This document shows positions 34,850 to 43,857 of a stretch of DNA of 64,000 nt, piece after piece (position 1 is the first letter of the stretch; every line of letters begins with the position of its first letter). The notes beneath the pieces are model-generated. The model was not told where the DNA came from, did no database searches, and saw nothing but the letters and a program-made list of their open reading frames with translations. A program made the position numbers and the translations under genes. This DNA is from JAMLHH01 sp035515235 (lineage in GTDB: Bacteria; Bacteroidota; Bacteroidia; Chitinophagales; JADIYW01): positions 58,975 through 122,974 of the forward strand of contig DATJBS010000022.1 in the NCBI GenBank assembly GCA_035515235.1. Reading direction: 5' to 3'.

Positions 34850-35854
34850 ATGAGTGATGATTTCAATTCTTTAAAGGAGCTTTTGTCTCAACCCATTCAA
34901 ATTACGATTACCTCTCATCAGAAACCTGATGGCGATGCAATGGGTTCATCTTTAGCTTTATATAATTATCTAACACAGTTTGGACATCGCGTAAAAGTGA
35001 TTGTTCCGACAGATTTCCCAGCATATTTCAATTGGATGCCAGGTGTACCAGAATTGTGGGTGTATCCTGATCAAAAAGAAGTTTCTGACGAATGGATAAA
35101 ATCTTCTGATTTAATTTGTTGTCTTGATTTTAACGTATTGAGCAGAATAGCTCCGATGGATGAAATCGTCAAAGAAGCCAATAAGCCTATTTTGTTAATT
35201 GACCATCATCTTCAACCTGACACTTTTGATTGGATGCTGCATGATGTAAAATCCAGCTCTACCTGCGAATTGATTTATCGCTTCATACATATTATGGAGC
35301 CTTCGCCAGCTATCAGCATAGAAATTGCCCAATGTATATACACAGGTCTATTGACTGATACAGGTAATTTCCAAAATGGTGCCACCAACAAGAATGTATT
35401 TTTAATCGTTGCAGATTTAATGGATAAAGGGTTAAATATTCAGTTTGTACAACAAAACCTCAATCAAAATAGCACAGAATCAAAATTGAGATTTTTGGGT
35501 AATGCATTATTGAATAAAATGACTGTTCGTGCAGATTTAGGCATTGCTTTTATAGTAGTAGAAAAGAAAGATGCTAGGACCTACAATCTACAATCAGGTG
35601 ATACAGAAGGAATGGTTAATTTTCCATTGAGTATCAAGGACATCCAAATCTCTGTTTTAATTAAAGAAGAAAGAGAAATCACAAAACTATCTTTCAGATC
35701 AAAGGGGGATATTGATGTTAATGAATTCGCAAGAACTCACTTTGAAGGTGGTGGACACAAAAATGCTGCAGGAGGAAAATCTATTTTACCACCGGATTGG
35801 ATCATCAAAAAAATTATTGAATTAATAGAAAAGTCTAAAAAGAAGAATAAATGA
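34850..35854 (+). CDS. nrnA: DHH-family phosphoesterase, NrnA-like
   Basis: A 334-residue cytoplasmic DHH/DHHA1 phosphoesterase. The metal-binding DHH motif is in LIDHHLQPDTF (about 116-126), with the N-terminal HQKPDGDAMGSS at 23-34 supplying further metal ligands. The C-terminal DHHA1 domain includes FEGGGHKNAAGG. NrnA-type enzymes degrade nanoRNAs and dephosphorylate pAp. It is the first gene of a tight operon with an FKBP lipoprotein and pdxJ, each pair overlapping by 4 bases. In gliding Bacteroidetes an NrnA-like gene is often next to gldI. Confidence 0.88.
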   Translation: MSDDFNSLKELLSQPIQITITSHQKPDGDAMGSSLALYNYLTQFGHRVKVIVPTDFPAYFNWMPGVPELWVYPDQKEVSDEWIKSSDLICCLDFNVLSRIAPMDEIVKEANKPILLIDHHLQPDTFDWMLHDVKSSSTCELIYRFIHIMEPSPAISIEIAQCIYTGLLTDTGNFQNGATNKNVFLIVADLMDKGLNIQFVQQNLNQNSTESKLRFLGNALLNKMTVRADLGIAFIVVEKKDARTYNLQSGDTEGMVNFPLSIKDIQISVLIKEEREITKLSFRSKGDIDVNEFARTHFEGGGHKNAAGGKSILPPDWIIKKIIELIEKSKKKNK

Positions 35855-36564
35855 TTTTAAATAAATATTTCATTTTATTACTAGTGCCCTTCTTGCTGTT
35901 TTCATGTAAGAAAAAACCTAAAAAATCCCTTGAAGAACTTCCTACACAAGTGACCGTTTTTGAAAAAGAAACTTACTTGCAATCAAAATTAGACAGTCAA
36001 GCTATACTTTCCATCAATAGTTTTGGCAATCAAATTGATTCGGCAGTTTACCAACTAGAAATTGATTCCATCTCTAAAACTATTTTAAAACAAAAAGACA
36101 AAGAGACATTTCATACTAAAAGTGGTAATTTATATATTATAGAAGAATATGGAGGCGGAGAATATCCCGTCAAAGGAGATGTAATAGAGGTCAAAGTGGA
36201 AACCACAACTTTAGATGGTAAAAACGTTTTTTCTACTACACAATTGAAACAAAACCTTCAATTTATTTTAGGTGTTGGGCAAGTTGTTCCAGCTTGGGAT
36301 GAAGTATTTCTAAATGTTCAAGAAGGTAGTAAATTTCAAATTGTCGCTCCATCTGCAATGAGTTATGGTTCAAAAGGCATTATTCGCTCTATAGCTCCTA
36401 ACACAATATTGAAATATGATATTATATTTGAGAAGATCATTCAGCCAAAAAACACTGCATCCAAAGATCAACCTCAATTAAAAATAAAAGAAAATAATAA
36501 AGAGAGTCAACAAAAAGATGCTCTTCCCGTTTCTATCAAAAAACCTGACACTAAGAAGAAATGA
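35851..36564 (+). CDS. FKBP-type peptidyl-prolyl isomerase lipoprotein, GldI-like
   Basis: A 237-residue lipoprotein. The signal ends in LLFSCKKK with the lipobox Cys at about residue 19. After a linker and a helical segment, an FKBP domain (about 100-205) is recognisable by GDVIEVKVETTTLDGKNVF and the strand-helix VGQVVPAWDEVFLNVQEGS. It should catalyse cis-trans proline isomerisation in the periplasm. Position after an NrnA-like gene and lipidation fit GldI, the gliding-motility isomerase of Flavobacterium, but length and sequence do not prove orthology. It ends with a Lys/Gln-rich tail. Confidence 0.82.
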   Translation: MILNKYFILLLVPFLLFSCKKKPKKSLEELPTQVTVFEKETYLQSKLDSQAILSINSFGNQIDSAVYQLEIDSISKTILKQKDKETFHTKSGNLYIIEEYGGGEYPVKGDVIEVKVETTTLDGKNVFSTTQLKQNLQFILGVGQVVPAWDEVFLNVQEGSKFQIVAPSAMSYGSKGIIRSIAPNTILKYDIIFEKIIQPKNTASKDQPQLKIKENNKESQQKDALPVSIKKPDTKKK

Positions 36565-37274
36565 CAGTTTTAAGCGTAAATATTAATAAAATAGCTCTTA
36601 TCCGTAATTCAAGAGGAGATGATTATCCGAATTTATTACAAGTAGCTAAAGATTGTGAAGGCTTTGGTGCTCAAGGAATTACAGTGCATCCAAGACCTGA
36701 CGAACGTCATATTAAATACGCTGACTGTTACGAATTAAAAGAAAATATTAGCACTGAATTAAATATCGAAGGATATCCAAATCAGAAATTCTTACAAATG
36801 ATTCAAGAAGTGCGTCCTCAACAAGTCACTTTAGTTCCTGACTTACCGGGTGCGCTAACTTCTGATAATGGTTGGGATACCATTTCCAATGCTTCATTTT
36901 TAAGAGAAGTCATTTACGAAATCAAAAAAACGGGTGCAAGAGTTTCTCTTTTCATTGATCCAATCGAGCAGTTGATCGAAGGTGCTGCCGATGTACAAGC
37001 AGATAGAATTGAGTATTACACAGGTCCTTACGCTAAAATTTTCAGCGAGAATCCTGAGCATGCGATAAGAAAGTACAAACAAACAGCTCATTTTGTAGAG
37101 CAGTTAGGAATGAAAATCAATGCAGGACATGATTTGAATCTCAAAAATTTAAAATTTTTCAAAGACAACATACCAAATCTTGCAGAAGTGTCTATTGGAC
37201 ACGCTATAGTTTGCGATGCATTATACTACGGATTAGAAAATACTATTCAGATGTATAGAAGATGTTTAGCATAA
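36561..37274 (+). CDS. pdxJ: Pyridoxine 5'-phosphate synthase
   Basis: A 237-residue TIM-barrel enzyme that condenses 1-deoxy-D-xylulose 5-phosphate and 3-amino-2-oxopropyl phosphate to make vitamin B6 phosphate. Signatures are LSVNINKIALIRNSRG at the N-terminus, QGITVHPRPDERHI (about 36-49) and KINAGHDLNLKNL (about 189-201). Length is normal. It overlaps the FKBP gene by 4 bases and is the last gene of that operon. Confidence 0.97.
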   Translation: MTVLSVNINKIALIRNSRGDDYPNLLQVAKDCEGFGAQGITVHPRPDERHIKYADCYELKENISTELNIEGYPNQKFLQMIQEVRPQQVTLVPDLPGALTSDNGWDTISNASFLREVIYEIKKTGARVSLFIDPIEQLIEGAADVQADRIEYYTGPYAKIFSENPEHAIRKYKQTAHFVEQLGMKINAGHDLNLKNLKFFKDNIPNLAEVSIGHAIVCDALYYGLENTIQMYRRCLA

Positions 37275-37300
37275 TACCACATACTATTTGTTGTAAAAAA

Positions 37301-37438
37301 AACACATAGAAACATGGTTTTCTATTCTCTAAAAGAAAAAGATAGGAAGATAAATCTTCACTCAAAGTCAGTCTATGTAAACTTGTACAATGCACTTGGC
37401 ATCTTTAATTGAGTTTAATACCTATAAAACCTATGGGA
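37301..37438. repeat. Terminal-inverted-repeat intergenic element, copy 1
   Basis: The left end AACACATAGAAACATGG (37301-37317) and the right end CCTATAAAACCTATGGGA (37421-37438) are imperfect inverted repeats. The interior (ATAAATCTTC...TCTATGTAAACTT) is clearly related to the element at 55060-55190. It lies between pdxJ and tsaD, which converge here. About 138 bases, no coding capacity. Confidence 0.65.
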
Positions 37439-37518
37439 TTAGAATCTTCAAATTGCCACACTGCTCTACATTAGCACATCATTTCCTATGTGCTTAAAAA
37501 TTAGAGAAGTCTAGTTAT

Positions 37519-38541
37519 TTAGTCATTCATAGACCATCTAGCTAATACTGAAATATCTATTGGAGCAAATTCTCCTTTTAAATACTTATAATATCCACTT
37601 ATAGCTATCATTCCAGCATTGTCTGTACAGTATTGAAAATCAGGAACATATACTTTCCAGTCTTCTTTCAAAGCTAATTCTTGAAGAGTATTTCTCAAGC
37701 CTTTATTTGCACTCACTCCGCCCGCGATGGCGATTTCTTTGATTCCTGTTAAGTCAGAAGCTTTCTTTAATTTCTTCAATAATATTTTGACAATAGTAAA
37801 TTGAATGGAAGCACAAATATCATGAAGATTCTCTTGAACAAAATTCGGATTGATTTTAGTTTGATCTCTTAGAAAATATAAAACCGATGTTTTCAGTCCA
37901 CTAAAGCTGTAATCTAAATCAGCAATATTAGGTTCGCTGAATTTAAAAGCTTTGGGATTACCTTCTTTTGCATATTGATCAATGAGTGGACCGCCAGGAT
38001 ATGGAAGCCCTAACATCTTAGCTGTTTTGTCAAAAGCCTCTCCTGCTGCATCATCAATGGTAGTTCCTAAAACTTCCATTTCGTTATAATCTGTTACTTT
38101 AATGATTTGAGTATGACCTCCTGATACTGTGAGACATAGAAAAGGGAACTTAGGTTTTGGTTCATCTATAAAATGCGCCATTACGTGAGCGACCATATGG
38201 TGTACATCTATAATAGGAACATCTAAAGCTTGCGCCATTCCTTTAGCAAAACCAGCACCTACTAACAAAGAACCCATCAATCCTGGACCTCTTGTAAATG
38301 CGATTGCGGAGATGTCCTCCAATTGTTTCCCTGCTATCTTTAAAGCTTGATCTACAACAGGAACAATATTAGCGGTATGCGCTCTTGAAGCTAATTCGGG
38401 TACGACTCCACCATATTCTGCATGAATTTTTTGATCTGCAGAGACATTGGCAAGTACTTTGCCGTTAACACAAATTGCTGCCGATGTGTCATCGCAGGAA
38501 GATTCGATAGCTAAAATGCAGATGTCTGCTTTAGTTTGCAC
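37519..38541 (-). CDS. tsaD: tRNA N6-adenosine threonylcarbamoyltransferase
   Basis: A 340-residue enzyme that transfers the threonylcarbamoyl group to A37 of ANN-decoding tRNAs, working with TsaB/TsaE and a TsaC-family supplier. Motifs are ILAIESSCDDTSAAI at 9-23, the metal-binding His pair in HHMVAHVMAHF (about 118-128), LTVSGGHTQI and the C-terminal FQYCTDNAGMIA. The start is a GTG at 38541, with no in-frame ATG before the conserved N-terminus. It diverges from the second tamB with only about 14-35 bases between the starts. Confidence 0.95.
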   Translation of the reverse strand: MQTKADICILAIESSCDDTSAAICVNGKVLANVSADQKIHAEYGGVVPELASRAHTANIVPVVDQALKIAGKQLEDISAIAFTRGPGLMGSLLVGAGFAKGMAQALDVPIIDVHHMVAHVMAHFIDEPKPKFPFLCLTVSGGHTQIIKVTDYNEMEVLGTTIDDAAGEAFDKTAKMLGLPYPGGPLIDQYAKEGNPKAFKFSEPNIADLDYSFSGLKTSVLYFLRDQTKINPNFVQENLHDICASIQFTIVKILLKKLKKASDLTGIKEIAIAGGVSANKGLRNTLQELALKEDWKVYVPDFQYCTDNAGMIAISGYYKYLKGEFAPIDISVLARWSMND

Positions 38542-38550
38542 AGATTAGTT

Positions 38551-38558
38551 TATTTTTG
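38551..38558 (+). promoter_or_regulatory. Putative -7 box of the second tamB (TATTTTTG)
   Basis: An exact TAnnTTTG match between the divergent starts of tsaD and tamB-2. If used, transcription would begin about 6 bases after it and the TTG at 38577 would be a better start than the TTG at 38556, which lies inside the box. Confidence 0.4.
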
Positions 38559-41500
38559 AGGGATAATATAAATACTTTGACAAACAAAATTATAAAAACC
38601 ATTTTCAATGGACTAGGAATTTTTCTAGTTTTCCTTTTGGCTTTAATAATTTTCACATATTTCATCATTCAACAAGAACGCGTTCAAACGTGGATGGTGG
38701 GTAAAGCTACAACAGTTTTATCTGAAAAAACAGGCACACGAATATCTGTAGGTAAGGTTCACATACAGTTTTTTAATACCGTGGCTTTGGGAGATGTATA
38801 TGTGGAAGATAAAAATGGCGACACATTAGCTTATGTTCGGTCATTGGATACTCGACTATCCTATTTCAATCCATTCACTTCAAAATTTCATTTCAACTCA
38901 CTTTCCTTAGAAGGCGTAAGAGCAAATATTTATAGCACTGAAACCGATAGTGTTTTTAATTATCAATTTCTGATAGATGCATTAAAAGGACAACCCAAGC
39001 CTGCACCAAATACTGATAAAAAGAAAAAATCCACTGCTTCTGCGATTGACTTTAGAATTAAAGAAATTCATTTGGCAGATATCGCTGTGAACTTTGATGA
39101 TCAATATGGAGGTCAAGGTCATCAAGTACGTCTTCAATCTTTGGATATTTCAGTTCAGGATATTGATTTAGATTCTAAAATACTTCATGTCAATTCTATA
39201 AAAATAGTAGAGCCTCATTATGTATTGAACACTTATAAACCTAGTGCAGATACAACCGAGAGCGAACCATTCGAGGTGAATATAGGTTGGAATATGCAAG
39301 CCAACGAACTACAAATCGATAGAGGGAAGTTTGGAATTCATGATCATACAAAGAACAGAACTTATTCTAAATCAGGATTTGAATTTTCTTGGTTTGATGT
39401 AGATAGCATTCAATTGTCCGCTCAAGATTTCAAGTGGGACAGTATAATGACTGTCGATATTCAAAATTTAGTAGCCCGTTCAGCTGTGAATGATGTCAAC
39501 CTGACTAAACTTACAGGAAAGGCACAATTAAGTGATCAGTTTATTTCAGCTCAAAATCTAGAAGTCAACTATAACCAATCTATAGTCAGAGGTGACGCAA
39601 AATTATCCTTTAATGGATTTGGAGAATTCAATGAGTTTATTGACAAAGTTCATATTCAAGCAGATTTAAAAGAAGTCAGATCCAACGGTCATGATGTCGC
39701 AGTATGGGAGAAATCTATAAAACAATATGTTCCTAACGCATTCATTTCTGGGAATTTTGATGGTACGATTAGTGATTTTAACGTAAAGAATTTAGTAGTC
39801 ACTGCTAATCAGTATACAGAAATTCGAGGAGAAGCCCATATTAAAGGCATTCCTGACTTTGACAATATGTTTATAGATGCTCGTATAGAAAAGTTGAGCA
39901 CCAAAAGCACAGAGCTCAAAACGATTATACCATATATTAAATTGCCAAAAGAAATAGATATGGCTGGAAACATTTCAGCTAAAGGTAGTTTTAAAGGAAT
40001 GATTAAGGATTTCAAAGCGGATCTGAATATCAATACTGACGTGGGGAATTTATTAGCCAATGCTCACATGATTTTCCCTAAGAACGGCTCTCCTATTTAT
40101 AAAGGGAACTTTCAATCCAAAGGAATCTCACTCAAAAAAATCACCCAATCGGACAAGTTTGATGAAGTAGCCTTTAATTTAAATATTGATGGGAAAGGAT
40201 TTGACTTGAATAATTTAAACACTTCAGTCAATGGAGTGGTGACAAGATTAGATTATAATTATTATCGCTACAATGACATTACGCTTAATGGGAAGTTTCA
40301 AAACAAAAAATTTGAAGGTGATATACATTTAGATGACGATTGTGCAGGATTAGATTTCAACGGTATGGTGGACTTAAACAATCCCGAAAATCCTATCTAT
40401 AATTTCTATGCAAAACTAGATCAAGCTGATTTACAACAATTGAACTTGATTCCCAACAGAATTATTGTCAGTCTAGAAGGTAATTTTAAATTTGCTGGAA
40501 AAGACATTAACAATCTTACTGGAGAAGCTAATATTTCAAATATCAATCTAAAAGACAATCAGATAGACGTCAATCTTTCTGATCTATTAATATGTCTAGA
40601 AAAAACAGGTGACTACAAAGAATACACTATTGAATCTGAAGAAATCAATGGATATATGAAAGGTTATTTCGATCCGATCAAATTACCTGCATCCCTTCAG
40701 TTTTATCTTTCTCAACACACCTCTTTACTCAAAAGCCCTGGTTTTGAAAAATTAGATCAAATTTTATTTCCTCAAGATGTAGAAATGAATATCCAGGTAT
40801 CTAAAGACATCGGAGCAGTTTCATTGTTAGATCCAAAAATTCAAAGATTTACAGATATCACTGTAAAAGGAACCTATAATAGTGAAGAGCAAAAAATGAA
40901 TTTGGACATTAATTTCGACTCTTTAGTGTATAATAATATAGCTTTCAACCAATTTAAGACCAATTTATTCAGTAGAAATGACTCTTTAATCGTCGTAGGA
41001 AGTTTAAACAGTGTAGATGTAGGTAAAACCAAAATCAACAATATTAGACTTGGCGCTACATCAAACTTAACTGGACTTTACAGCAGATTAAGAGTAGAAG
41101 ACGAAACTGCTAAAAACAACTTAGAACTTGTTACAGTTGCAAATTTCAATAACGATACTGTTAATATCCGTTTCCCAAGATCAAGAATCAGAATCAATGA
41201 TAAAAACTGGACCATCAATCCTGGAAACAGCATCTTTATTTTAGATTCCATTTTCAAACTCAATAACTTTGTACTACAAGAAGGTGAGCAAAAAATCAGT
41301 ATAGAAAATAAACAAAATCTTTCCGATGCTTTTGTGAAGATTGAGAATTTAGACCTAGCCGATTTAGCTCAAATATTAGATACCACCAAAATTTTAAAAA
41401 GTGGTTATTTAGATGCGAACATTAACTTGAAAAATGCATTAAAATCACCTGAAATAGATGGAGACTTAAGACTTAGAAAACTCAATATCTATGACGAAGA

Positions 41501-43370
41501 AATTGACTTAATTAATTTCGACGCAAGACTTTCTGATGAAAAAAGCTTACTCGACATTGATGGCTTTATTAGTGACAATGACTATTCTGTTCGATTAAGT
41601 GGAAGCTATTCTCTAGATAAGAAATCCACCTCTCCTATTAATTTGGACGTGGCTTTTGAGAAACTCAGTTTGAAATTTTTAGAGTTCCCAATTATCCTTG
41701 GAGAAGAAATCTCCAATCTTGAAGCTTTCGCAAAAGGTCAAATTAACGTGTCAGGGAGTATTCAGAACATTGCATTGAATGGAAAAGCTACAATTATAGA
41801 CACCGCTTCATTAAAGATTAACTTCTTAGGAACTACTTTGAAATTTGCAAATGAAGATATCGTCCTCAAACCAAAAAGTATAGAATTTTACAAAGGTGGC
41901 CTTTTCGACAAGACCATTACTCTAATGGATAATTTCGATAACAAAGCTACTTTAAGAGCAAAATTAGAACACAATAGCTTTAAAGATTTTGCTGTACAAG
42001 CCACAGTTATTACGGACAAGTTCAATTTTTTAAATACTACTTATAAGGACAATAAAGATTTTTTCGGTAAAGTATATGCCTCAGGTATTGTAGACATCAG
42101 TGGACCATTGGATAATCTTAACATGAATATCACAGCCAAGACATTGCCGAATACCGAATTTAATATCGTCGTGGCAGGTTCAGGCGGAGATCAATTATTT
42201 GACTTTGTTCAATTTACAGATAGAAGCATTCCAAAAGACACTTCAAAAAATAATGAAAATCGAAAACCTTCCGCTCCTTCTAATTTATATCTGAATATGA
42301 ATATCAATGCGACTCCCGATGCTCAGTTAAAAATGTATTTGGATTATGTAAAAAATGATGTCATCAGAGCAAGAGGAAATGGAGAACTTCAACTGAAAAT
42401 CGACCCTAATGGCATGCAAATGATTGGAGATTATGTCGCTACTTCAGGAGACTACCTCTTTTCTCAGCAAGAAATTGTCAATAAAAAATTCAACATTAGA
42501 AATGGCAGTACCATCACTTGGGATGGCGATATTATGAATGCGAAAATGAATGTTAAAGCCATTTACAGCGCGCGAGTCAATATGAACGACATCGTGGATT
42601 CTACTTCTAATTTAAGAAACAGAAGGTTCCCTGTAGATGTTGTATTGAATATGGGTGGAACTTTAGCTGAGACAGACATTAAGTTCTCTCTAGCCGCTCC
42701 TGAAGGCCAGGCAGTCATTCCTGATGAGTTAACAGCTGTTATCAACAGAATCAATAGTGACCCTGCTCAAGTGAATACTCAAGCATTTGGTTTGATCTTA
42801 TTCAATAGGTTCTTGAACTTGCAAGGCGCGACTAATCAAGCCGGAAATATTGGAGTAGATTTAGCCATTACAACTTTAAGTGAGTTTTTCAACGCCAAAA
42901 TTTCAGAATATGTCAATGATGCTTTAGGGATGCTATTGCCCGGAACAGAAGTATCTATTAATCAAGGAACGGACAATACGGGAATTAGAGTCACTCGAAA
43001 ATTAAGTAATGACAGATTGATCATTAATTTGGGCGGTGACGTACAATATGGTAATAAAGAAGCCATCCAATTACAAGAAAACAATACAGGATTTATTGGT
43101 GACGTAGAAATTGAATACTTGATTACAGAAGATGGAAGAATTCGAGCGAAAGTATATTCCAGATATGACAACACGATTATTCGCTTAGAAAATGAAAGTT
43201 ATCTTAGATCAGGATTAGGGATCACCTACCAGAAAGAAGTAGATAAATTCTTACAGTTATTCAAATTTGACGGTAGAAGAAAAAGAAAAAAAGTTATTAA
43301 AGAAGTCCCCAAAGAAACAGATTCAGATTCTACAAGTACACCTTTAAGCAATCCAATCATTATAAAATAA
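38556..43370 (+). CDS. TamB-family (DUF490) protein, solitary paralogue
   Basis: A 1604-residue TamB paralogue: N-terminal membrane anchor (about 20-42), long beta-helical repeats, C-terminal DUF490 domain (about 1150-1560), then a basic and Ser/Thr-rich tail (FDGRRKRKKVIKEVP...). It shares the DSVFNYQF(L/I)IDA segment with the copy at 27061. No ATG precedes the anchor. The possible starts are TTG at 38556 (used here) or TTG at 38577. No TamL gene is next to it; instead a glutathione peroxidase gene begins 6 bases after its stop. It probably forms a second periplasm-spanning bridge, with protein or lipid cargo unknown. Confidence 0.88.
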   Translation: MRDNINTLTNKIIKTIFNGLGIFLVFLLALIIFTYFIIQQERVQTWMVGKATTVLSEKTGTRISVGKVHIQFFNTVALGDVYVEDKNGDTLAYVRSLDTRLSYFNPFTSKFHFNSLSLEGVRANIYSTETDSVFNYQFLIDALKGQPKPAPNTDKKKKSTASAIDFRIKEIHLADIAVNFDDQYGGQGHQVRLQSLDISVQDIDLDSKILHVNSIKIVEPHYVLNTYKPSADTTESEPFEVNIGWNMQANELQIDRGKFGIHDHTKNRTYSKSGFEFSWFDVDSIQLSAQDFKWDSIMTVDIQNLVARSAVNDVNLTKLTGKAQLSDQFISAQNLEVNYNQSIVRGDAKLSFNGFGEFNEFIDKVHIQADLKEVRSNGHDVAVWEKSIKQYVPNAFISGNFDGTISDFNVKNLVVTANQYTEIRGEAHIKGIPDFDNMFIDARIEKLSTKSTELKTIIPYIKLPKEIDMAGNISAKGSFKGMIKDFKADLNINTDVGNLLANAHMIFPKNGSPIYKGNFQSKGISLKKITQSDKFDEVAFNLNIDGKGFDLNNLNTSVNGVVTRLDYNYYRYNDITLNGKFQNKKFEGDIHLDDDCAGLDFNGMVDLNNPENPIYNFYAKLDQADLQQLNLIPNRIIVSLEGNFKFAGKDINNLTGEANISNINLKDNQIDVNLSDLLICLEKTGDYKEYTIESEEINGYMKGYFDPIKLPASLQFYLSQHTSLLKSPGFEKLDQILFPQDVEMNIQVSKDIGAVSLLDPKIQRFTDITVKGTYNSEEQKMNLDINFDSLVYNNIAFNQFKTNLFSRNDSLIVVGSLNSVDVGKTKINNIRLGATSNLTGLYSRLRVEDETAKNNLELVTVANFNNDTVNIRFPRSRIRINDKNWTINPGNSIFILDSIFKLNNFVLQEGEQKISIENKQNLSDAFVKIENLDLADLAQILDTTKILKSGYLDANINLKNALKSPEIDGDLRLRKLNIYDEEIDLINFDARLSDEKSLLDIDGFISDNDYSVRLSGSYSLDKKSTSPINLDVAFEKLSLKFLEFPIILGEEISNLEAFAKGQINVSGSIQNIALNGKATIIDTASLKINFLGTTLKFANEDIVLKPKSIEFYKGGLFDKTITLMDNFDNKATLRAKLEHNSFKDFAVQATVITDKFNFLNTTYKDNKDFFGKVYASGIVDISGPLDNLNMNITAKTLPNTEFNIVVAGSGGDQLFDFVQFTDRSIPKDTSKNNENRKPSAPSNLYLNMNINATPDAQLKMYLDYVKNDVIRARGNGELQLKIDPNGMQMIGDYVATSGDYLFSQQEIVNKKFNIRNGSTITWDGDIMNAKMNVKAIYSARVNMNDIVDSTSNLRNRRFPVDVVLNMGGTLAETDIKFSLAAPEGQAVIPDELTAVINRINSDPAQVNTQAFGLILFNRFLNLQGATNQAGNIGVDLAITTLSEFFNAKISEYVNDALGMLLPGTEVSINQGTDNTGIRVTRKLSNDRLIINLGGDVQYGNKEAIQLQENNTGFIGDVEIEYLITEDGRIRAKVYSRYDNTIIRLENESYLRSGLGITYQKEVDKFLQLFKFDGRRKRKKVIKEVPKETDSDSTSTPLSNPIIIK
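38585..38592 (-). promoter_or_regulatory. Putative tsaD -7 box (TAATTTTG on minus strand)
   Basis: An exact TAnnTTTG match on the minus strand, 43 bases before the tsaD GTG and inside the first codons of tamB-2. The two divergent promoters therefore appear interleaved. Confidence 0.4.
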
Positions 43371-43376
43371 TCAGCG

Positions 43377-43856
43377 ATGAATTTATACGATATACAAATC
43401 AATCTACTGAATGGCGAAGCGCTAGACTTCTCAAAGTATCGAGGCAAGAAAGTCATGATAGTCAATACTGCTTCTGCTTGTGGCTTGACTCCTCAATATG
43501 CACAGTTACAAGAATTGTACGAGTATAACCATGAACTAGTCGAAGTGATTGGAGTCCCTTGTAATGATTTTGCTGGCCAAGAACCTGGCACTGCAGAAGA
43601 AATACAACAGTTCTGCGATATCAATTACAAAATATCTTTCCCATTAACAGAAAAGGTTAAAATAAAAGGCGACGATATCCATCCCTTATATCAATTTCTC
43701 ACTCAAAAATCTTTGAATCAATTACAGGACAGTGAAGTCTCGTGGAACTTTCAAAAATATTTATTAGATGAAAGTGGAGCACTCATTCATGTATTTTCAC
43801 CTCAAACAGAAGTGCTTTCTGAGGAAGTTTTCAAAGCAATAGGTATATCTTTATAG
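43377..43856 (+). CDS. Glutathione peroxidase-family thiol peroxidase
   Basis: A 159-residue thioredoxin-fold peroxidase. The peroxidatic Cys is C35 in NTASACGLTPQY. The conserved NDFAGQEPG block (about 66-74) and the Trp of VSWNF (about 128-132) complete the catalytic tetrad. As in most bacterial members, Cys replaces selenocysteine, and the reductant is more likely thioredoxin than glutathione. No signal peptide is present, so it is cytoplasmic. It lies in an operon between tamB-2 and the delta' gene, with a 1-base gap to the latter. Confidence 0.9.
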   Translation: MNLYDIQINLLNGEALDFSKYRGKKVMIVNTASACGLTPQYAQLQELYEYNHELVEVIGVPCNDFAGQEPGTAEEIQQFCDINYKISFPLTEKVKIKGDDIHPLYQFLTQKSLNQLQDSEVSWNFQKYLLDESGALIHVFSPQTEVLSEEVFKAIGISL

Positions 43857-43857
43857 T

